A program made the position numbers and the translations under genes. DNA of 64,000 nucleotides from assembly GCA_905221605.1 (NCBI GenBank), contig CAJNDS010002728.1, positions 186,001-250,000 of the forward strand, written 5' to 3'. The first letter of the stretch is position 1; every line of letters starts with the position of its first letter. Of this stretch, positions 31,769 through 42,868 are shown one piece after another. This DNA comes from Symbiodinium natans (Eukaryota; Sar; Dinophyceae; Suessiales; Symbiodiniaceae). A model generated the notes under the pieces. That model saw only the letters and a program-made list of their open reading frames with translations. It had not been told where the DNA came from and ran no database searches.

Positions 31769-32412
31769 AAAGTAAACTCTGCTGGGTCACTTAGTCTGAC
31801 TTGTAGCGCATTGCTTGGACAAGGGATTCTCGGGGCCCCCAACCTTGCATGCTTTAACCCGATAATTCTTCGACTTCGGAGGAATGTGGTCGTCTGGGGG
31901 GATCGCAAGGCACAGGCAAAAGTCTTTGAAAACCCTAATCCTAAACCCTAAACCCCAAACCCTAAGCCCCAAAACCCAAACCCTATGTAAACCACAAACC
32001 CCAATCCCGTTTAGGCTTTCGGGTTTGGGTCTCTGGGTGGCCACCGTTTAAACCCACATCACCTTAAAGAACACAAGCTCATAAACAAGGGGGTTTAGCG
32101 TTTAGAGTTTAGGGTTCTGGGTTTAGGGATCAGAGGCTTCAGAATAGTAGGTTACGAGCTTTTCAGGCACTGAGGGAAGTAACCCTGCAACCCGCAACCC
32201 TGAAACCCCCAAACCCCCCCCTTTTCGGGGCCCATTTGTCCTCAGCGCAACTTCTAAACCGAAACCCTCAACCCTGAGAATCTAAGAGGGTGCCCCATGT
32301 TTGTGCCTCCCTCATGGGGTCTTCAAGGGAACCGAAGACCTGAAACCCCTAAAACCCCCCAACCCCCCCAAAACCCCAAACACCCTAAGAGTCCTAAGCC
32401 TGTGGCGTGCCC

Positions 32413-33060
32413 TCAACGTGCATAATCTAGGGGCCCGAATAAATAGATTAGTTTTTGGGGGGTAATTATCTTATAATTACAAAGGGAGGAGAAGGGAGTA
32501 CCATTAGCATTTACTCCGACCCCTATGGTACGGGCGGGCGCACGGAGGGGCAAGGAAGCCAGGCGGACCGCGGACCTGCCCACTAGGCTGGGAAAGGAGG
32601 TTGGGGAGTGAGAGAGGGGGAAGAACAAGAAACAAAGAGTGAGACAGCGAGTGAGTATGAATGAATGAATGAATGAATGAATGGATGAATGAATGAATGA
32701 ACGAATTAATGAACGAATTAATGAATGAATGAATGCATGAATGAATGAATGAACGAATGAATGAGTGCATGTATGTGCGTACATATGGATGTGCGTACGT
32801 CTGAATGGTGTATGGAAAACAGCTACAACACAACTAATGCATGTGCGTACATGTGGTTCCCTGTATGTGTAAGTCCGCATGGCAAAATATCTGTACAACC
32901 ACGCACTTGGAAATGCACTTGCAGGGGACAGACTGCTAGGAGTCCTGATGGAGGCATGGCTGGCCGAAGTTGCGTTCATTTCATGTGCAAGCCACACATT
33001 CCTACACCCTAAACCCTGAACCATCCTCCCACCCCTTCTCTGAAAAATAGTCATATATGG
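32413..33060. other. unique region with an ATGA tetranucleotide microsatellite
   Basis: 32656-32766 is (GAAT)n with point changes. The long minus frame across it (HSFIHSF-type) is a product of the microsatellite. No gene supported on either side. Confidence 0.8.
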
Positions 33061-33414
33061 GCATTCCTAAAATAGGGGGTACCCCGAACTAATCCCGAAA
33101 AGACTTCTCCCTGTTATAGGAACCGCCCCCAACAACGCGCCCCTACTTTGCCATTTAATACATGGGAGGTTGCGGAATGCAACGTCACCAACGTGAGGAG
33201 ACTCCTTCAACCCAAAACCCTAACAACTAGATCCTAAACCCGAACCCCAAACCTTTCGGCTGCTCTTGAGGATAGGGTTCTGGTTTAAGGGCTTCACCAA
33301 AAAATCCTCAGTTTAAGGTGTAAGGCTTAGGGACGTTAAATTAAGGATCTAAGTCTCTCAGATTTGGTTTAGGGTTTAATTTAGGGTTAAGGGTTTAGGG
33401 TTTAGGGTTGAGGG

Positions 33415-33492
33415 TTACAGACTGACGTTATCCTGCAAGCGGAACCAGCAGATGTTATAGAAGCCAGTCTTTACAGGTCGCATATTGATTGG
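33415..33492 (-). CDS. candidate terminal exon
   Basis: 25 codons then TAA: PINMRPVKTGFYNICWFRLQ then DNVSL. Confidence 0.45.
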   Translation of the reverse strand, partial: PINMRPVKTGFYNICWFRLQDNVSL

Positions 33493-33556
33493 GTCCCAAA
33501 ACCAAACCCATAAAAGTAGCATTGTACCAAACCTTACACCCTCGCAACAAGTCTAA

Positions 33557-33655
33557 AACACCCTAAACCCTAAACACCTAAACCCTAAACCCTAAACCTA
33601 AACCCTAAACCCTAAATCCTAAACCCTAAACCCTAAACCCTAAACCCTAAACCCT
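33557..33655. repeat. CCCTAAA array
   Basis: About 13 copies with several 6-bp and 8-bp slips. Confidence 0.93.
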
Positions 33656-33761
33656 TTAGGCCCTTTAGGACTCGGTTGCCGACCACCAACGCGGCCGAGG
33701 ATGCCAAAGCCGTCGCGGTGCGCACTTGAAAACCTTGCGGACCGTAAGGGTATGTACAGGG

Positions 33762-33965
33762 TGTAGGATTTAGGGTTTAGGGTTTAGGATTTATGCTTTA
33801 GGGTTTAGGGCATGTACAGGGTTCAGGGTTCAGGGTTCAGGGTTCAGGGTTCAGGGTTCAGGGTTCAGGGTTTAGGGTTTAGGGTTTAGGGTTTAGGGTT
33901 TAGGGTTTAGGGTTTAGGGTTTAGGATTTATGCTTTAGGGGTTTAGGGTTTCGGGTTCAGGCTTT
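33762..33965. repeat. TTTAGGG / TTCAGGG blocks
   Basis: About eight consecutive TTCAGGG units (33818-33872) followed by eight canonical ones. 'ggatttatgctttaggg' occurs at both edges. Confidence 0.95.
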
Positions 33966-34342
33966 AGGGTTTAGTTTAGGGCTTATTCTTGAACGCCACA
34001 GACTCAGGGGCCCTAGGGTCTGGGGTATATACTTGGGGCCTAGAGACACTAAAAAGGAAGCCCCTTAGAGGCCCAAGTATATACACCTTTAGGGTGAAGA
34101 TCTTCTTTTGGGGTTTAGGCTTCAGCCTTCCCCAGCAATCTAGAGTAGGGTTGAGGTTTTAGGGTTTCGGGCTTCCGGTTTAGGGTTTAGGGTTAAGGGT
34201 CCTGCGCCATTTTTGGTGTTCCTGGGATCCTATAGCAGGCTATAAAAAGAGGAACGCGGTTGCTACAAGGACGGGGGTTCGATTGGGCTTTGACACTTTG
34301 AGGCAAACCCCACCAAAGCCCCCAACCCCAGAAGCATGGGCA

Positions 34343-34441
34343 ACTGCACCCGACAAAAACCTGGCGCCCCCGGCGCAGGTGTGTGTCCTCGCCGGCGATG
34401 TTCGTGCTGTAACCTGGCGTCTATGTCTCCTCCATGGTAGG
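34343..34441 (+). CDS. candidate exon
   Basis: 33 codons: TAPDKNLAPPAQVCVLAGDV then RAVTWRLCLLHGR, reaching a long TTTAGGG array at 34438. Confidence 0.4.
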
Positions 34442-34592
34442 GTTTAGGGTTTAGGGTTTAGGGTTTAGGGTTTAGGGTTTAGGGTTTAGGGTTTAGGGTT
34501 TAGGGTTTAGGGTTTAGGGTTTAGGGTTTAGGGTGTAGGGTGTAGGGTGTAGGGTGTAGGGTGTAGGGTGTAGGGTGTAGGGTGTAGGGTGC
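34438..34592. repeat. TTTAGGG then TGTAGGG array
   Basis: About 13 canonical units, then eight consecutive TGTAGGG units. Confidence 0.97.
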
Positions 34593-35097
34593 AGGCCTTG
34601 GGGTGTAAAGTCTCGGGTTTAGGAATTAGCGTTTAGCATTTATTTAGGGTTAGGGAATTCTTAGATGACGAGATACCCTGTGCAATCCCTTACCGGGAGA
34701 GATGAGGTGCCTTCCGTAACTCCTTACTGAGAACTCGTGTCTTGCTGGCGCCCCCTGCTGGCCCAAGATGACGTAAGAAGGCAACAAAAAGTAGGGCTTA
34801 GGGTCTGGGCTTCGGGCTTCCTCAAACATCTGAGGAATGCAACAAAATGTTGACCCACCTTGGGCCAATGACATGGATCAACCCCGCACCCCCCCCATTC
34901 TAACCCCCCCCCCCCCCCCCCCCCCATGCATACTAGGAAGAAACACCTCCTAGCAGAACCCAAAACCCAAAACTGTACATATCTAGATGTTTTCTGATAA
35001 TTGGTTGATATGAGGGATTACGGTTTAGGGCTTAGGGGCCCTAAACTCGAAACGAGGGCCCCTCTTTCACGGCCCTAACCCCTCCTAGGCACCCCCC

Positions 35098-35211
35098 AAA
35101 AAGCAGAGCTTGAAGACATTTTGCCCTCGAGACTGTGCCACTGGATTAAGTGTGCACCGGCAAAGACGGCAAAGTCATCAAGTCATAAGGCCTGCTTTGC
35201 ACAAAAACGCC
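35098..35211 (+). CDS. candidate exon
   Basis: 38 codons: KKQSLKTFCPRDCATGLSVH then RQRRQSHQVIRPALHKNA, basic, followed by CCCTAAA. Confidence 0.35.
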
Positions 35212-35717
35212 CTAACCCCTAAACCCTAAACCCTAAACCCTAAACCCTAAACCCTAGGGTTTCGGCTTTAGGGTCTAGAGTCTAGGGTGAAGATGGGTTC
35301 GACCAGCTGGGCCCTTGGACATACCCATCCGGAAAAAAAAGGATCCCGAACTAAGAGTAACCTGCAACCCTACTAAGGGCAGCTATTTAGTCTTTAGGGC
35401 TTTCAATTTCTTAAGGCTTTTGTTTACAGATCCCAGGTGTTTCGGGGTTCGGGAGGTTCAGGGTCTCGCCTGTGGTTAGAAGTCGACCTATCCTGTTGAC
35501 GGTTGAGGAACCCTAAACCCTAAACCCTGAACCCTAAACCCTAAACCCTAAACCCTAAACCCTACAAGGCCCCTGCAAGGGTTGACGGTTGAGGGGGTTT
35601 CTGTGGCCTACAGGGCTTAGGGGCTGGAAACAGTATTTTGGCACAAGCTCTTGCATCCTCAGTTCCCACCCCCCCTGGGTAGCTTATAGGAGGCCCCCTA
35701 AGCCCACAATCCCAGAA

Positions 35718-35847
35718 AGGTTTAGGGTTTAGGGTTTAGGGTTTAGGGTTTAGGGTTTAGGGTTTAGGGTTTAGGGTTTAGGGTTTAGGGTTTAGGGTTT
35801 AGGGTTTAGGGTTTAGGGTTTAGGGTTTAGGGTTTAGGGTTTAGGGC
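35718..35847. repeat. TTTAGGG array
   Basis: About 18 perfect copies. Confidence 0.97.
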
Positions 35848-36091
35848 ACAATTCTGAACCCTGAGAACTTCTCAGCCCTAAACCTCAAGCCAGTTACAAG
35901 CTATCAGCCCTAAGCCCCATCTGGAACAGCAAAGGTGCTACCGGCCTTTTACACTCCTTGCCTTTAAGGCAGGGAATGCAGGAACTGGACGAGCAGGTCG
36001 CGCATTCTTAGGCTTTTTGGGGGTGTATTCAGAAAGGCGTAGAGTATAGAGTTGGCTGTGAGACTTATGGCTTGGTGTGAAGGTTCTTACT

Positions 36092-36205
36092 AGCCCCAAG
36101 AGGAACCTAGGATTCAAAAGGGTGCCCTTTTTCTTCTTAAGATGCTTAGAAGGGAAACCGAACCCTATAAACAAAAGAGAAGAAGGGCCTACTCTTTCGG
36201 GTCGG
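36092..36205. mobile_element. family-5 MITE-like element
   Basis: agccccaagaggaacctagg at the start, 'aaagggtgccctttttc', and gggcctactctttcgggtcg at the end. Confidence 0.45.
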
Positions 36206-36349
36206 CCACGACTACCTGGAGTGCATAAGTACAAGGCCCCGAATACCCGAATGTCAAAGAATGACGACTGTGACTCAGACCTGATGGCATTTAGTTGGGT
36301 GTGGCGAAGTGTTCGTACTTTTGTCGAGCTACACCCGAATTGCACATGA
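36203..36349 (+). CDS. open frame after a family-5 element, strand uncertain
   Basis: Plus frame MSKNDDCDSDLMAFSWVWRS then VRTFVELHPNCT and TGA. The minus strand from ATG 36345 is also open. Its 5' part overlaps the 36092-36205 element. Confidence 0.25.
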   Translation, partial: RPRLPGVHKYKAPNTRMSKNDDCDSDLMAFSWVWRSVRTFVELHPNCT

Positions 36350-36997
36350 CCCAGCTCGTTTGCGAATTAGGCGCAGGGAGGTTGCAGAGAAGATTCAAGT
36401 TATGCTTGACCCTTTTGGGAGGGGTTTAGGGATAAGGGTCTAGGGTCTATCACAAAGGCTTGTAGATATCTGCTGGTAGATCCTGGGTACCGAAATAACG
36501 CCTCCCTACCCCTTCCCTTCCGACCCCCCCGGGCAGTCCCCCTGCGCAACGTGAGCAAGACATACCGCCATCCTACGCGGCGAAGAACAATTCCCCAAGC
36601 ACCAAGCAATTCTGTGTCAGTGCTCCTGTAGGACCCTGTAGGACTTGAGGGTTCTAGGGTTTCGGGTTTAGAATTTAGGGTTTAGGGGTTAGAGTTTAGG
36701 GTTTCGGGTTCAAGGATGTGCGTGAAACACCAGAAAAACCCTACACCCTACAGAATGGCTGGGCGACCCAGATGGGTGCCCCCCTAATCCCCCGAAATCC
36801 TTTAGAGTTTGGGGATTCGGCAAAAAAAAACCACCCCTAAACCCACAAGGGCCCTAAACCCTAAGCTGCTGCCTAAGCTTCAGTCAGTTACCAGGTGCTC
36901 CGGAGCCTGCGCGCGGAACGTTCGCGCCGCGGCCCTGCGGCGCCAGTGCTTGGCAGCCGCCGGGCGAAGTGGAGTCAAGTCAGGATGGGGCATCTAG

Positions 36998-37073
36998 TTT
37001 AGGGTTTAGGGTTTAGGGTTTAGGGTTTAGGGTTTAGGGTTTAGGGTTTAGGGTTTAGGGTTTAGGGTTTAGG
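36998..37073. repeat. TTTAGGG array
   Basis: About 10 copies. Confidence 0.96.
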
Positions 37074-37079
37074 GGGGGT

Positions 37080-38320
37080 CCGTAGGCTCGAGGGTCTAGG
37101 GCCCTCGGGGGGTTTGGGGGAGTGAGTGTAGGAGGTCCTCTGAGGTGCAGGGTTGGAAGCCCTCCGAAGTGTTTGGGTTTAGGGCTCAGGGTTCAGGGTT
37201 TTAAGGTTTACTCTGAGGGGTTTGAGTTTAACAACATTCAGCGTGGGTTGAAGCCCTGAGCCCTGAACCCTACACCCTACAAGCCCTAAACCCCAAACCT
37301 GTGTAAGATTCCTTGCCTCCACCAAAAAAAGCAGCCAACGAGAGATGAGGGCCTTCTTGGAAGGGTGCCCCCCACAAGGGGGGCTGAACAAGCATTGAGG
37401 GGCCCCAAACATCTCTTGCTGAAGGAAGATTCCTGGGTCTAGGGTTCTAGGGGTTTTAGAGGTTTAGGGTTTTAGGTTATAGGGATCCCAGTGAGTTGTT
37501 GGTACATGCCCGAAGTCAGCATAAGGATCCTGATCTAGTTTAGGGCATATCCCCGTGCAAAAAGTGCTGTTGCTTCTTCCTAAACCAGAAGAATACCCCT
37601 GGTACGGAGTATCTAGACCCTGCAGACCACTGAACCCTAGACGCATAGGGCATATTCCTTTCGCTGTCCTTTGTCTGAAGAAGCTCTAAACCTAATTAAA
37701 CCCTAAGCCCCAAATTTGGGGTCACCTCGAAAAGCGAAGCCGCGAACGCATCCCAGAGAAGACTCGGGGGTTGGGGCTTTTAGAGAGCGCACTTTTCAGG
37801 GCTGCGCCTGGGGTTTAGGGCTTAGGGCTTAGGGCCTATAGGGCTTAGGGTTTAGGGATCTCTTACTACCCCCCCACAGGCCCCTATAGGTTTAGGGTTT
37901 GAGGTTTACTGCGATTTTTTTCGAACCTCCCACCACGACCCCTGCAGCTATCGTTAGGGTACATAGGGCTAAAGGCTTAGGGATTCTGTCATACGAGCAT
38001 CTGCCTGAAGTCTCAGCACCCTTGTGGTATCCCTTTCAATGTCTGACAAGCGCCCCATAGAGGCTTTGGGGGCTTCATAAAGTTTGTTTATTGCGTTCTT
38101 GGATTCAGGTTGTACATCTAAGAAGTAGAAGTACACTCAAAGGGCAGGACCGGATCAAGAGCCAGCATGCTTCCCCCCGCGCCCGAACCCCGAAACTGAA
38201 CCTGCTTGAAGGTTCATGCGACATACGCACAACCTGTCATTGAGGAGAATCAGGCAAGCACATGCACTCTAAACCCTAAACAGAGTCTGGACCCAAGAGC
38301 AACGCAGGAACTCCTAAGCC
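37080..38320. other. region without a supported gene
   Basis: Sparse telomere-like variants and mostly unique sequence. The frames at 37179-37412 and 37464-37646 (minus) look like repeat-derived openings. Confidence 0.5.
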
Positions 38321-38567
38321 CTAAACCCTAAACTTTAAACCCTAAACCCTAAACTTAAACCCTAAACCTAAACGCTAAATTCTAAACCCTAAACCCTAAA
38401 CCCTAAACCTTAAGGCTAAGTCTCAAAGAGATCTCCACAGCCATAAGGAAAGCAGCCAATCCCCGAGCTTGGGACACATCTGGGCGCCCGGCGGCCCCTT
38501 CGGTTAAGCTGAGGGCTTCCGGATAGTGAAGTCATCTAGTGCGGTTTAGGGTTTAGGGTTTAGGGTA

Positions 38568-38695
38568 CACATGATGTCTTCTCGGCTAGCGTAGGGCCGC
38601 GCGCGGGGCCGCCGAGAGAGATGCAAAGATATCCGGTGAAAAGTCGGCCGAATGAATTCGCAGAGAAAACGTGCCGCGCTCTGCATTTTTGCCAT
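38568..38695 (-). CDS. candidate first exon
   Basis: About 43 codons from an ATG: MAKMQSAARFLCEFIRPTFH then RISLHLSRRPRARPYASRED. A basic, hydroxylated N-terminus like an organelle-targeting peptide (inference). It runs into CCCTAAA on the coding strand. Confidence 0.5.
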
Positions 38696-38868
38696 TTGCC
38701 AAGCCTACGCATAAGCCTTGAGACTCAACCAGGACCCCCCCCCCCCCCCCCCCCTATAGGATTTGCTATAGGGAATACAGCGTACATCCCTTGGTAAACG
38801 GAAACTTGGACAGGGGCTGAAAATATAGGTGATATAAACCCTAAACCCTAAACCCTAAACCCTAAGAG

Positions 38869-39150
38869 TTAGAGTGGCCCGGTTGGCCCTCGGAAACCCT
38901 GTGAAGAGTCGAGATCCCCATCCGTGCTCACGACGCTGTCGCAGAGCGCCTGTACCCGGAGGGTTCCTCCAGTCTTGGTTTCGGGTTTATAGTGCGTACC
39001 TGTGAGTAACCGTGTACCTGTATTAAAACCAAAGGGTGCACGTAGCACAAAAACAGTACATTTCCCGAGGATGAAGGTACGTTGCCCATTTTTAGGGTCG
39101 CTCCAGGCAGGGTTCTGCTCTATCAGACGTTCTCCTTCCAGGCCCCCCAA
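38869..39150 (-). CDS. candidate exon, unknown protein
   Basis: 93 open codons with no ATG at the start: EGERLIEQNPAWSDPKNGQR, FILGKCTVFVLRAPFGFNTG, then QALCDSVVSTDGDLDSSQGF. It is free of telomere motif. It lies upstream of 38568-38695 on the same strand. Confidence 0.4.
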   Translation of the reverse strand: MGGLEGERLIEQNPAWSDPKNGQRTFILGKCTVFVLRAPFGFNTGTRLLTGTHYKPETKTGGTLRVQALCDSVVSTDGDLDSSQGFRGPTGPL

Positions 39151-40078
39151 TTAGACCCCATTTTGGGGGTTTCCGAAAATGGGGGGGTACCCTGGGGTCC
39201 CTTCAAAGGGATGATATTCTATTTGGTGTACAAAAGGGGTCCCCCGATTTTGGGAAATACCCATTTGAACCCCGAGTCCTAAAGACCTCCAACCCCTCAT
39301 CTGACCCCAAAAACCAAGCCCTCACCTCTCCCTAGTAGCCCTAAACCCTACACCCTACACCCTAAACCCTAAACCCTAAAACCTGAACCCCAAACCCCAA
39401 ACCCTAAACCCTAAACCCCAAACTCAAGCCAAGCACCCCTACCGTAAGCCCTAAACCCTAAACCCCAAAGCCTCCTAACCCCAAACCCCAAACCAAAGCC
39501 AAGCAAACCTGAAACCCCAAGAAGCACTGAGAGGCTGGAAGCCCTCGATACTGGAAGTCGCAGGAGCCTGTCATCCCTTCCACCTTCACAAGATGTGACC
39601 CCTGAACCCTCGACCTTAAAGGGTTTAGGGTTTGGGGTTTAGGGTTTAGGTTTGTTGCTAATTAGGGTTTAGGATTTAGGGCTTAGGGCTTTGGGGTTTA
39701 GGGTTCCCGAAACCCTGAGACCTGCTTTGGGTCTCCCGGCGCCTCCTCGGAATTCAGGAGCGCTTCCTTGGTTGGGCCGGCGGGTGCAAGGATTTGGGGT
39801 TGCATAGAGTTTGTAGGGTTTTTAGGGTTCAAGGGTTTTCAGGGGTTTTGGGGGGCGGATTTATGGGTTTCAGGGTGTGGGGTTCAGGGCCAGGGTTTAG
39901 GTTTCAGTGGATTTCATGGTTTGGGGTTCTGGGAGTTTTGGTTTGTGGGGGTTTGGGGTTTGTGGGGTTTAGGAGTTTGCGGTTACTAGGTCTTCGGGGA
40001 AGCAGAGCCCTTCCACGCTTGCAACCTTTTTTTATGCAACATGCCAGCCTGGGGGGGGGGGGGAACTTCAGGGTTCAC

Positions 40079-40192
40079 TAAACTCTAAACTCTAAACTCT
40101 AAACCCTAAACCCTAAACCCTAAACCCTAAGCCCTAAGCCCTAAGCCCTAAGCCCTAAGCCCTAAGCCCTAAGCCCTAAGCCCTAATCCTAC
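40079..40192. repeat. CTCTAAA, CCCTAAA, then CCCTAAG array
   Basis: Three short homogeneous blocks in succession, ending with about nine CCCTAAG units. Confidence 0.95.
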
Positions 40193-40451
40193 AACATCCC
40201 ACGATTTGACCTCATAATCCCGGGCTCTCTCTCTCTCTCTCTCCCTCTCTCTCTGGCTTTTTTGTGGTGCGCCTGGGCTGCGGCTCCACCTCATTGAGAT
40301 TGTACAGAGGCCAAGTCAGAGTTTCCGAAAAAAGAGAGAGGTGTCCCGAAAAACCCTTAGAGAGTTGAAATGCCCCCTCTTCCTCAAACCCTAAACCCTA
40401 AACCCCTAAACCCTAAACCCTAAACCCCTATAAATCCCTAAAACCCCCCAA

Positions 40452-41272
40452 CTACTTCTTGGCCTCCGCTTCTTCCGCTTTCGGGCTTGCTGCGGCCTTC
40501 GCTGCCTCAGCTTCTGCATTTGAGGATGTCGTGCCCGCGCCCGCTGCCGCCACTCCAGCTGCGGTTGCTTCTACGGCCGCCTCCACAACCACGCTCTTTA
40601 CGACGTCTTCGACACTGTCCTCGGGATCGGAGGAGGGCCAGAAATCGCAGCATCCGCACCACCAACACAGGCACCACATGAGCGCGAGAGTGACAAGGCA
40701 CGATACCGTGGCCGTGTGGCTGCTGACGCAGAGGCCGCAGTGTTCTCCCAAAGCGAGGATATTTGCTGGAAGCTTGTCATTCCTAGGTTGCCCAGCAACC
40801 TAGCATCGAAACGGCTCTTTTTAGTTTTAAAGCGGTTTCTAGGGAGAACCAGCACCCCCAAAGGAATAAGGGTAGAACTGGGCATCCTAGATTCACGTCT
40901 GTCTCACATGTGGAGAAGACGCCTGGACACTTGCAGGGGGACTTCTTCAGCGCGCACCCGAGCTCGTAGCCTTCGATGACGCCCAGCTCCCGCAGAGTCA
41001 GCTTCGAGGGGCACTTCCCATCCTTGGGGGTGCCCCCAACATTGGGGTCATATACCCGATACTACGATTACTATAATGACTATTAAGGTATATGAATCAT
41101 ATACCCTATACTACGATAAACTACTCCTAAGGTCTATGAACCATCAACCCTTTTAGGGTTCAAAACGTCCCCAAGGATCGCGCACCGCATTGGCGATTGC
41201 CAACTCGGCATCGTCCAGGCTCGCATTCACTGAGCTTTCCGCACTTGCATTCCTTGGAAGCCCAGGAATCAT
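40452..41272 (-). CDS. three-exon Cys-rich single-pass membrane protein, unknown function
   Basis: Reconstructed spliced gene: exon 1 41272-41180, exon 2 41022-40895, exon 3 40782-40452, giving about 183 residues. Both introns start GA, end AG and are followed by G, and removing them leaves one uninterrupted frame. Exon 1 from the ATG reads MIPGLPRNASAESS and then an acidic helix-like DDAELAIANAVR. Exon 2 is Cys-rich (GKCPSKLTLRELGVIEGYEL, then six more Cys). Exon 3 has GEHCGLCVSS, one hydrophobic Trp/Cys-rich segment around VTLALMWCLCWWCGCCDFW (probable membrane span), an acidic stretch PEDSVEDVV and an Ala-rich tail ending AEEAEAKK. An in-frame TAA lies just upstream of the ATG, so this start is possible, but an earlier exon may exist (see 41458-41683). 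I recognise no family. Topology and function are inference. Confidence 0.6.
40783..40894 (-). mobile_element. introner-like intron 2 of the 40452-41272 gene
   Basis: 112 bp on the coding strand from GAATCTAGG to AACCTAG, followed by GAATGAC. Terminal inverted repeats CTAGGATGCCCAG and CTGGGCAACCTAG (one mismatch) are flanked by a 4-bp duplication GAAT. It is a GA-AG intron followed by G. Removal joins GAC GT to G AAT GAC and keeps the frame open (CETDVNDKLPANILALGEHC). Confidence 0.65.
41023..41179 (-). mobile_element. introner-like intron 1 of the 40452-41272 gene
   Basis: 157 bp on the coding strand from GATCCTTGG to CCCCCAAG, followed by GATGGG. The ends are an 8-bp inverted repeat CCTTGGGG/CCCCAAGG flanked by AT on both sides. 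Inside are a second inverted repeat (gggtatatga/tcatataccc type) and 'ctactcctaagg'. GA-AG ends followed by G fit dinoflagellate splicing. Removal restores the frame ANAVR|DGKCPS. Confidence 0.6.
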
Positions 41273-41457
41273 GCCATTTTACGGGCACCTTTCCTTTTTG
41301 GGTCTTGGGCACTTTGCGAATTCCAAGGGAGCCCGGGCCACAATCAAACAGGCAAAAAAGGGTATCCTGAACCCCCCTGAACTCTAAACCCTAAACCCTA
41401 AACCCTGAACCCTATAAACCTTAAACCCTAAACCCTGAACCCTAAACCCTAAACCCT

Positions 41458-41683
41458 AAGCCCAAGATGCCCGGGGCTCAAGGCTAGGCGGTGCAGACGT
41501 GGCCTGTTGGCGCTGCAGAGGATCCAGGTGAGACAAAACGCCAGGAATCGAAGGGACCCTCTGAACATCCGCGAGAAACAGAGGCGCGCGGGAGTCTCGT
41601 ATGAAAGGGCGGAAGCGGAAGAACACGTGCTTTACAAAGGCTTGACACACAACGCCTCGCCGGAGAACACAGTCATGAATCAT
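41458..41683 (-). CDS. candidate upstream exon, unknown protein
   Basis: Open on the minus strand from an ATG at 41683: MIHDCVLRRGVVCQAFVKHV, then an Arg/Phe-rich stretch and PSIPGVLSHLDPLQRQQATS. It ends as it runs into a TTTAGGG-type tract at 41458. It lies just upstream of the three-exon gene on the same strand, separated by telomere-like repeats (41380-41460), so it could be an earlier exon of that gene or a separate one. The plus strand is also open for 63 codons (41507-41698) but looks less protein-like to me. Confidence 0.35.
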
Positions 41684-41699
41684 GAATCGGAATCATGAA

Positions 41700-42780
41700 T
41701 CGGAATAAGCATAGCAAGAATATAACCATATCTGTTAAGGACACTCGTGGGCTTTCAGGGTCTCAAGGGCTTTCGGGTCTTAGCCAACCTTGGCTTGCAG
41801 GTCACAACCGGACTTTGACTTAAGTTCCCGTAATGAGTGCACCACCCTCAACCCTAAACCCTGAACCCGAAACCCTACTCCCTATAGTCCCCAAACCCAC
41901 TATGCTACACCACAATTCGGCTTCCAGTCAACAATAGAGCGGTTTCCTGACCCGTGGAAACTGCGTTGGAGTTCCTAACAGCAACCCACAGGGTTTGAGT
42001 TCCTAACAAATAATGATAGTAGCAATGATAACCATAAGAACAATAATAATAGTAGTAATAATAAAAATATTCATAACCGCAGCCCACAAGTTGCATCCAG
42101 GGGGCGACAAAATGGAGAGACCTCGAGCAGGAACATAGACGCAGACGCTGATTAGGCCCTGATGAATCTAACAAAAACCCAGGATTTTGGGCAGGCCTTG
42201 ATGACCCCCCAAAAAAAAACACACTTGGGTTTGGGGGTAGGCCTCTTATAGGCCCCAATTAGGCCCTGATGACCCTTAACAAGCCTAGCAAAAACCAGGA
42301 AATTTGGGGGTAGGCCTCCTATAAACCCTAATCAGGCCCTAGAGACACCGAGAGCTATTTAGGGCCCAGGAATGAGCCTTCACAACTCTCACAAGAACTG
42401 GAGTTTGGGTAGGCCTCCTATTAATCCTCTCAGGGTTTGCTTGTAAGTCACAACCCGCACAGAATGACCAGGCTTTGGGGGTTCTAAGCTGTCAGCACTA
42501 TAGGGTGTTCGGCCCCAAAAGATCTAAACAGACCTAAACCTTCACCCTAAACCTAAAACCCCAAGTATCCCTGCCGTCTGTCCGGACTTAAGAAGCTCCT
42601 AAGCCCTCACGCCATCTAGGAGCCCAGTCTTTCGAGGTCTCTTTAGGGGATAGGATTAGGGGGACCCTTGGGGATATAGACCCTCTGAATAAGGTCCCTG
42701 TTTAAGAGAGCCAGAAGAGGGTTAAGAAGGGGTTCCCTTTTCAGGGTCCCCTTTATCCTACCTAGGTCTCTTAGGGCCTG
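41700..42780. other. region without a supported gene
   Basis: Mostly unique. The segment 'gggtaggcctcctataaNccctaatcaggccctNa' occurs about three times (42230-42440) as a diverged direct repeat. An AT-rich (TAAT)n stretch lies at 42010-42075. Confidence 0.5.
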
Positions 42781-42792
42781 CACCCTAGGTAG

Positions 42793-42868
42793 GCTTGGGC
42801 TGGCCGAGGCGCAGCCCCAACCTGTCGAGGCAATCTCGGGAACGGAGCTCCTTCAGGCCATTCAAAGG
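42793..42868 (+). CDS. candidate exon
   Basis: LAEAQPQPVEAISGTELLQA then IQR. Preceded by an acceptor-like CCTAGGTAG|G and followed by TTTAGGG. Confidence 0.45.

Noticed and set aside
32413-33054. 213-codon minus-strand frame
   Set aside because: Most of it is the translated GAAT microsatellite (HSFIHSF repeats); the rest has no protein features.
39768-40081. Two Gly/Phe/Val-rich plus frames of 73 and 95 codons
   Set aside because: Composed of degenerate TTTAGGG/TTTGGGG; composition explained by the repeat.
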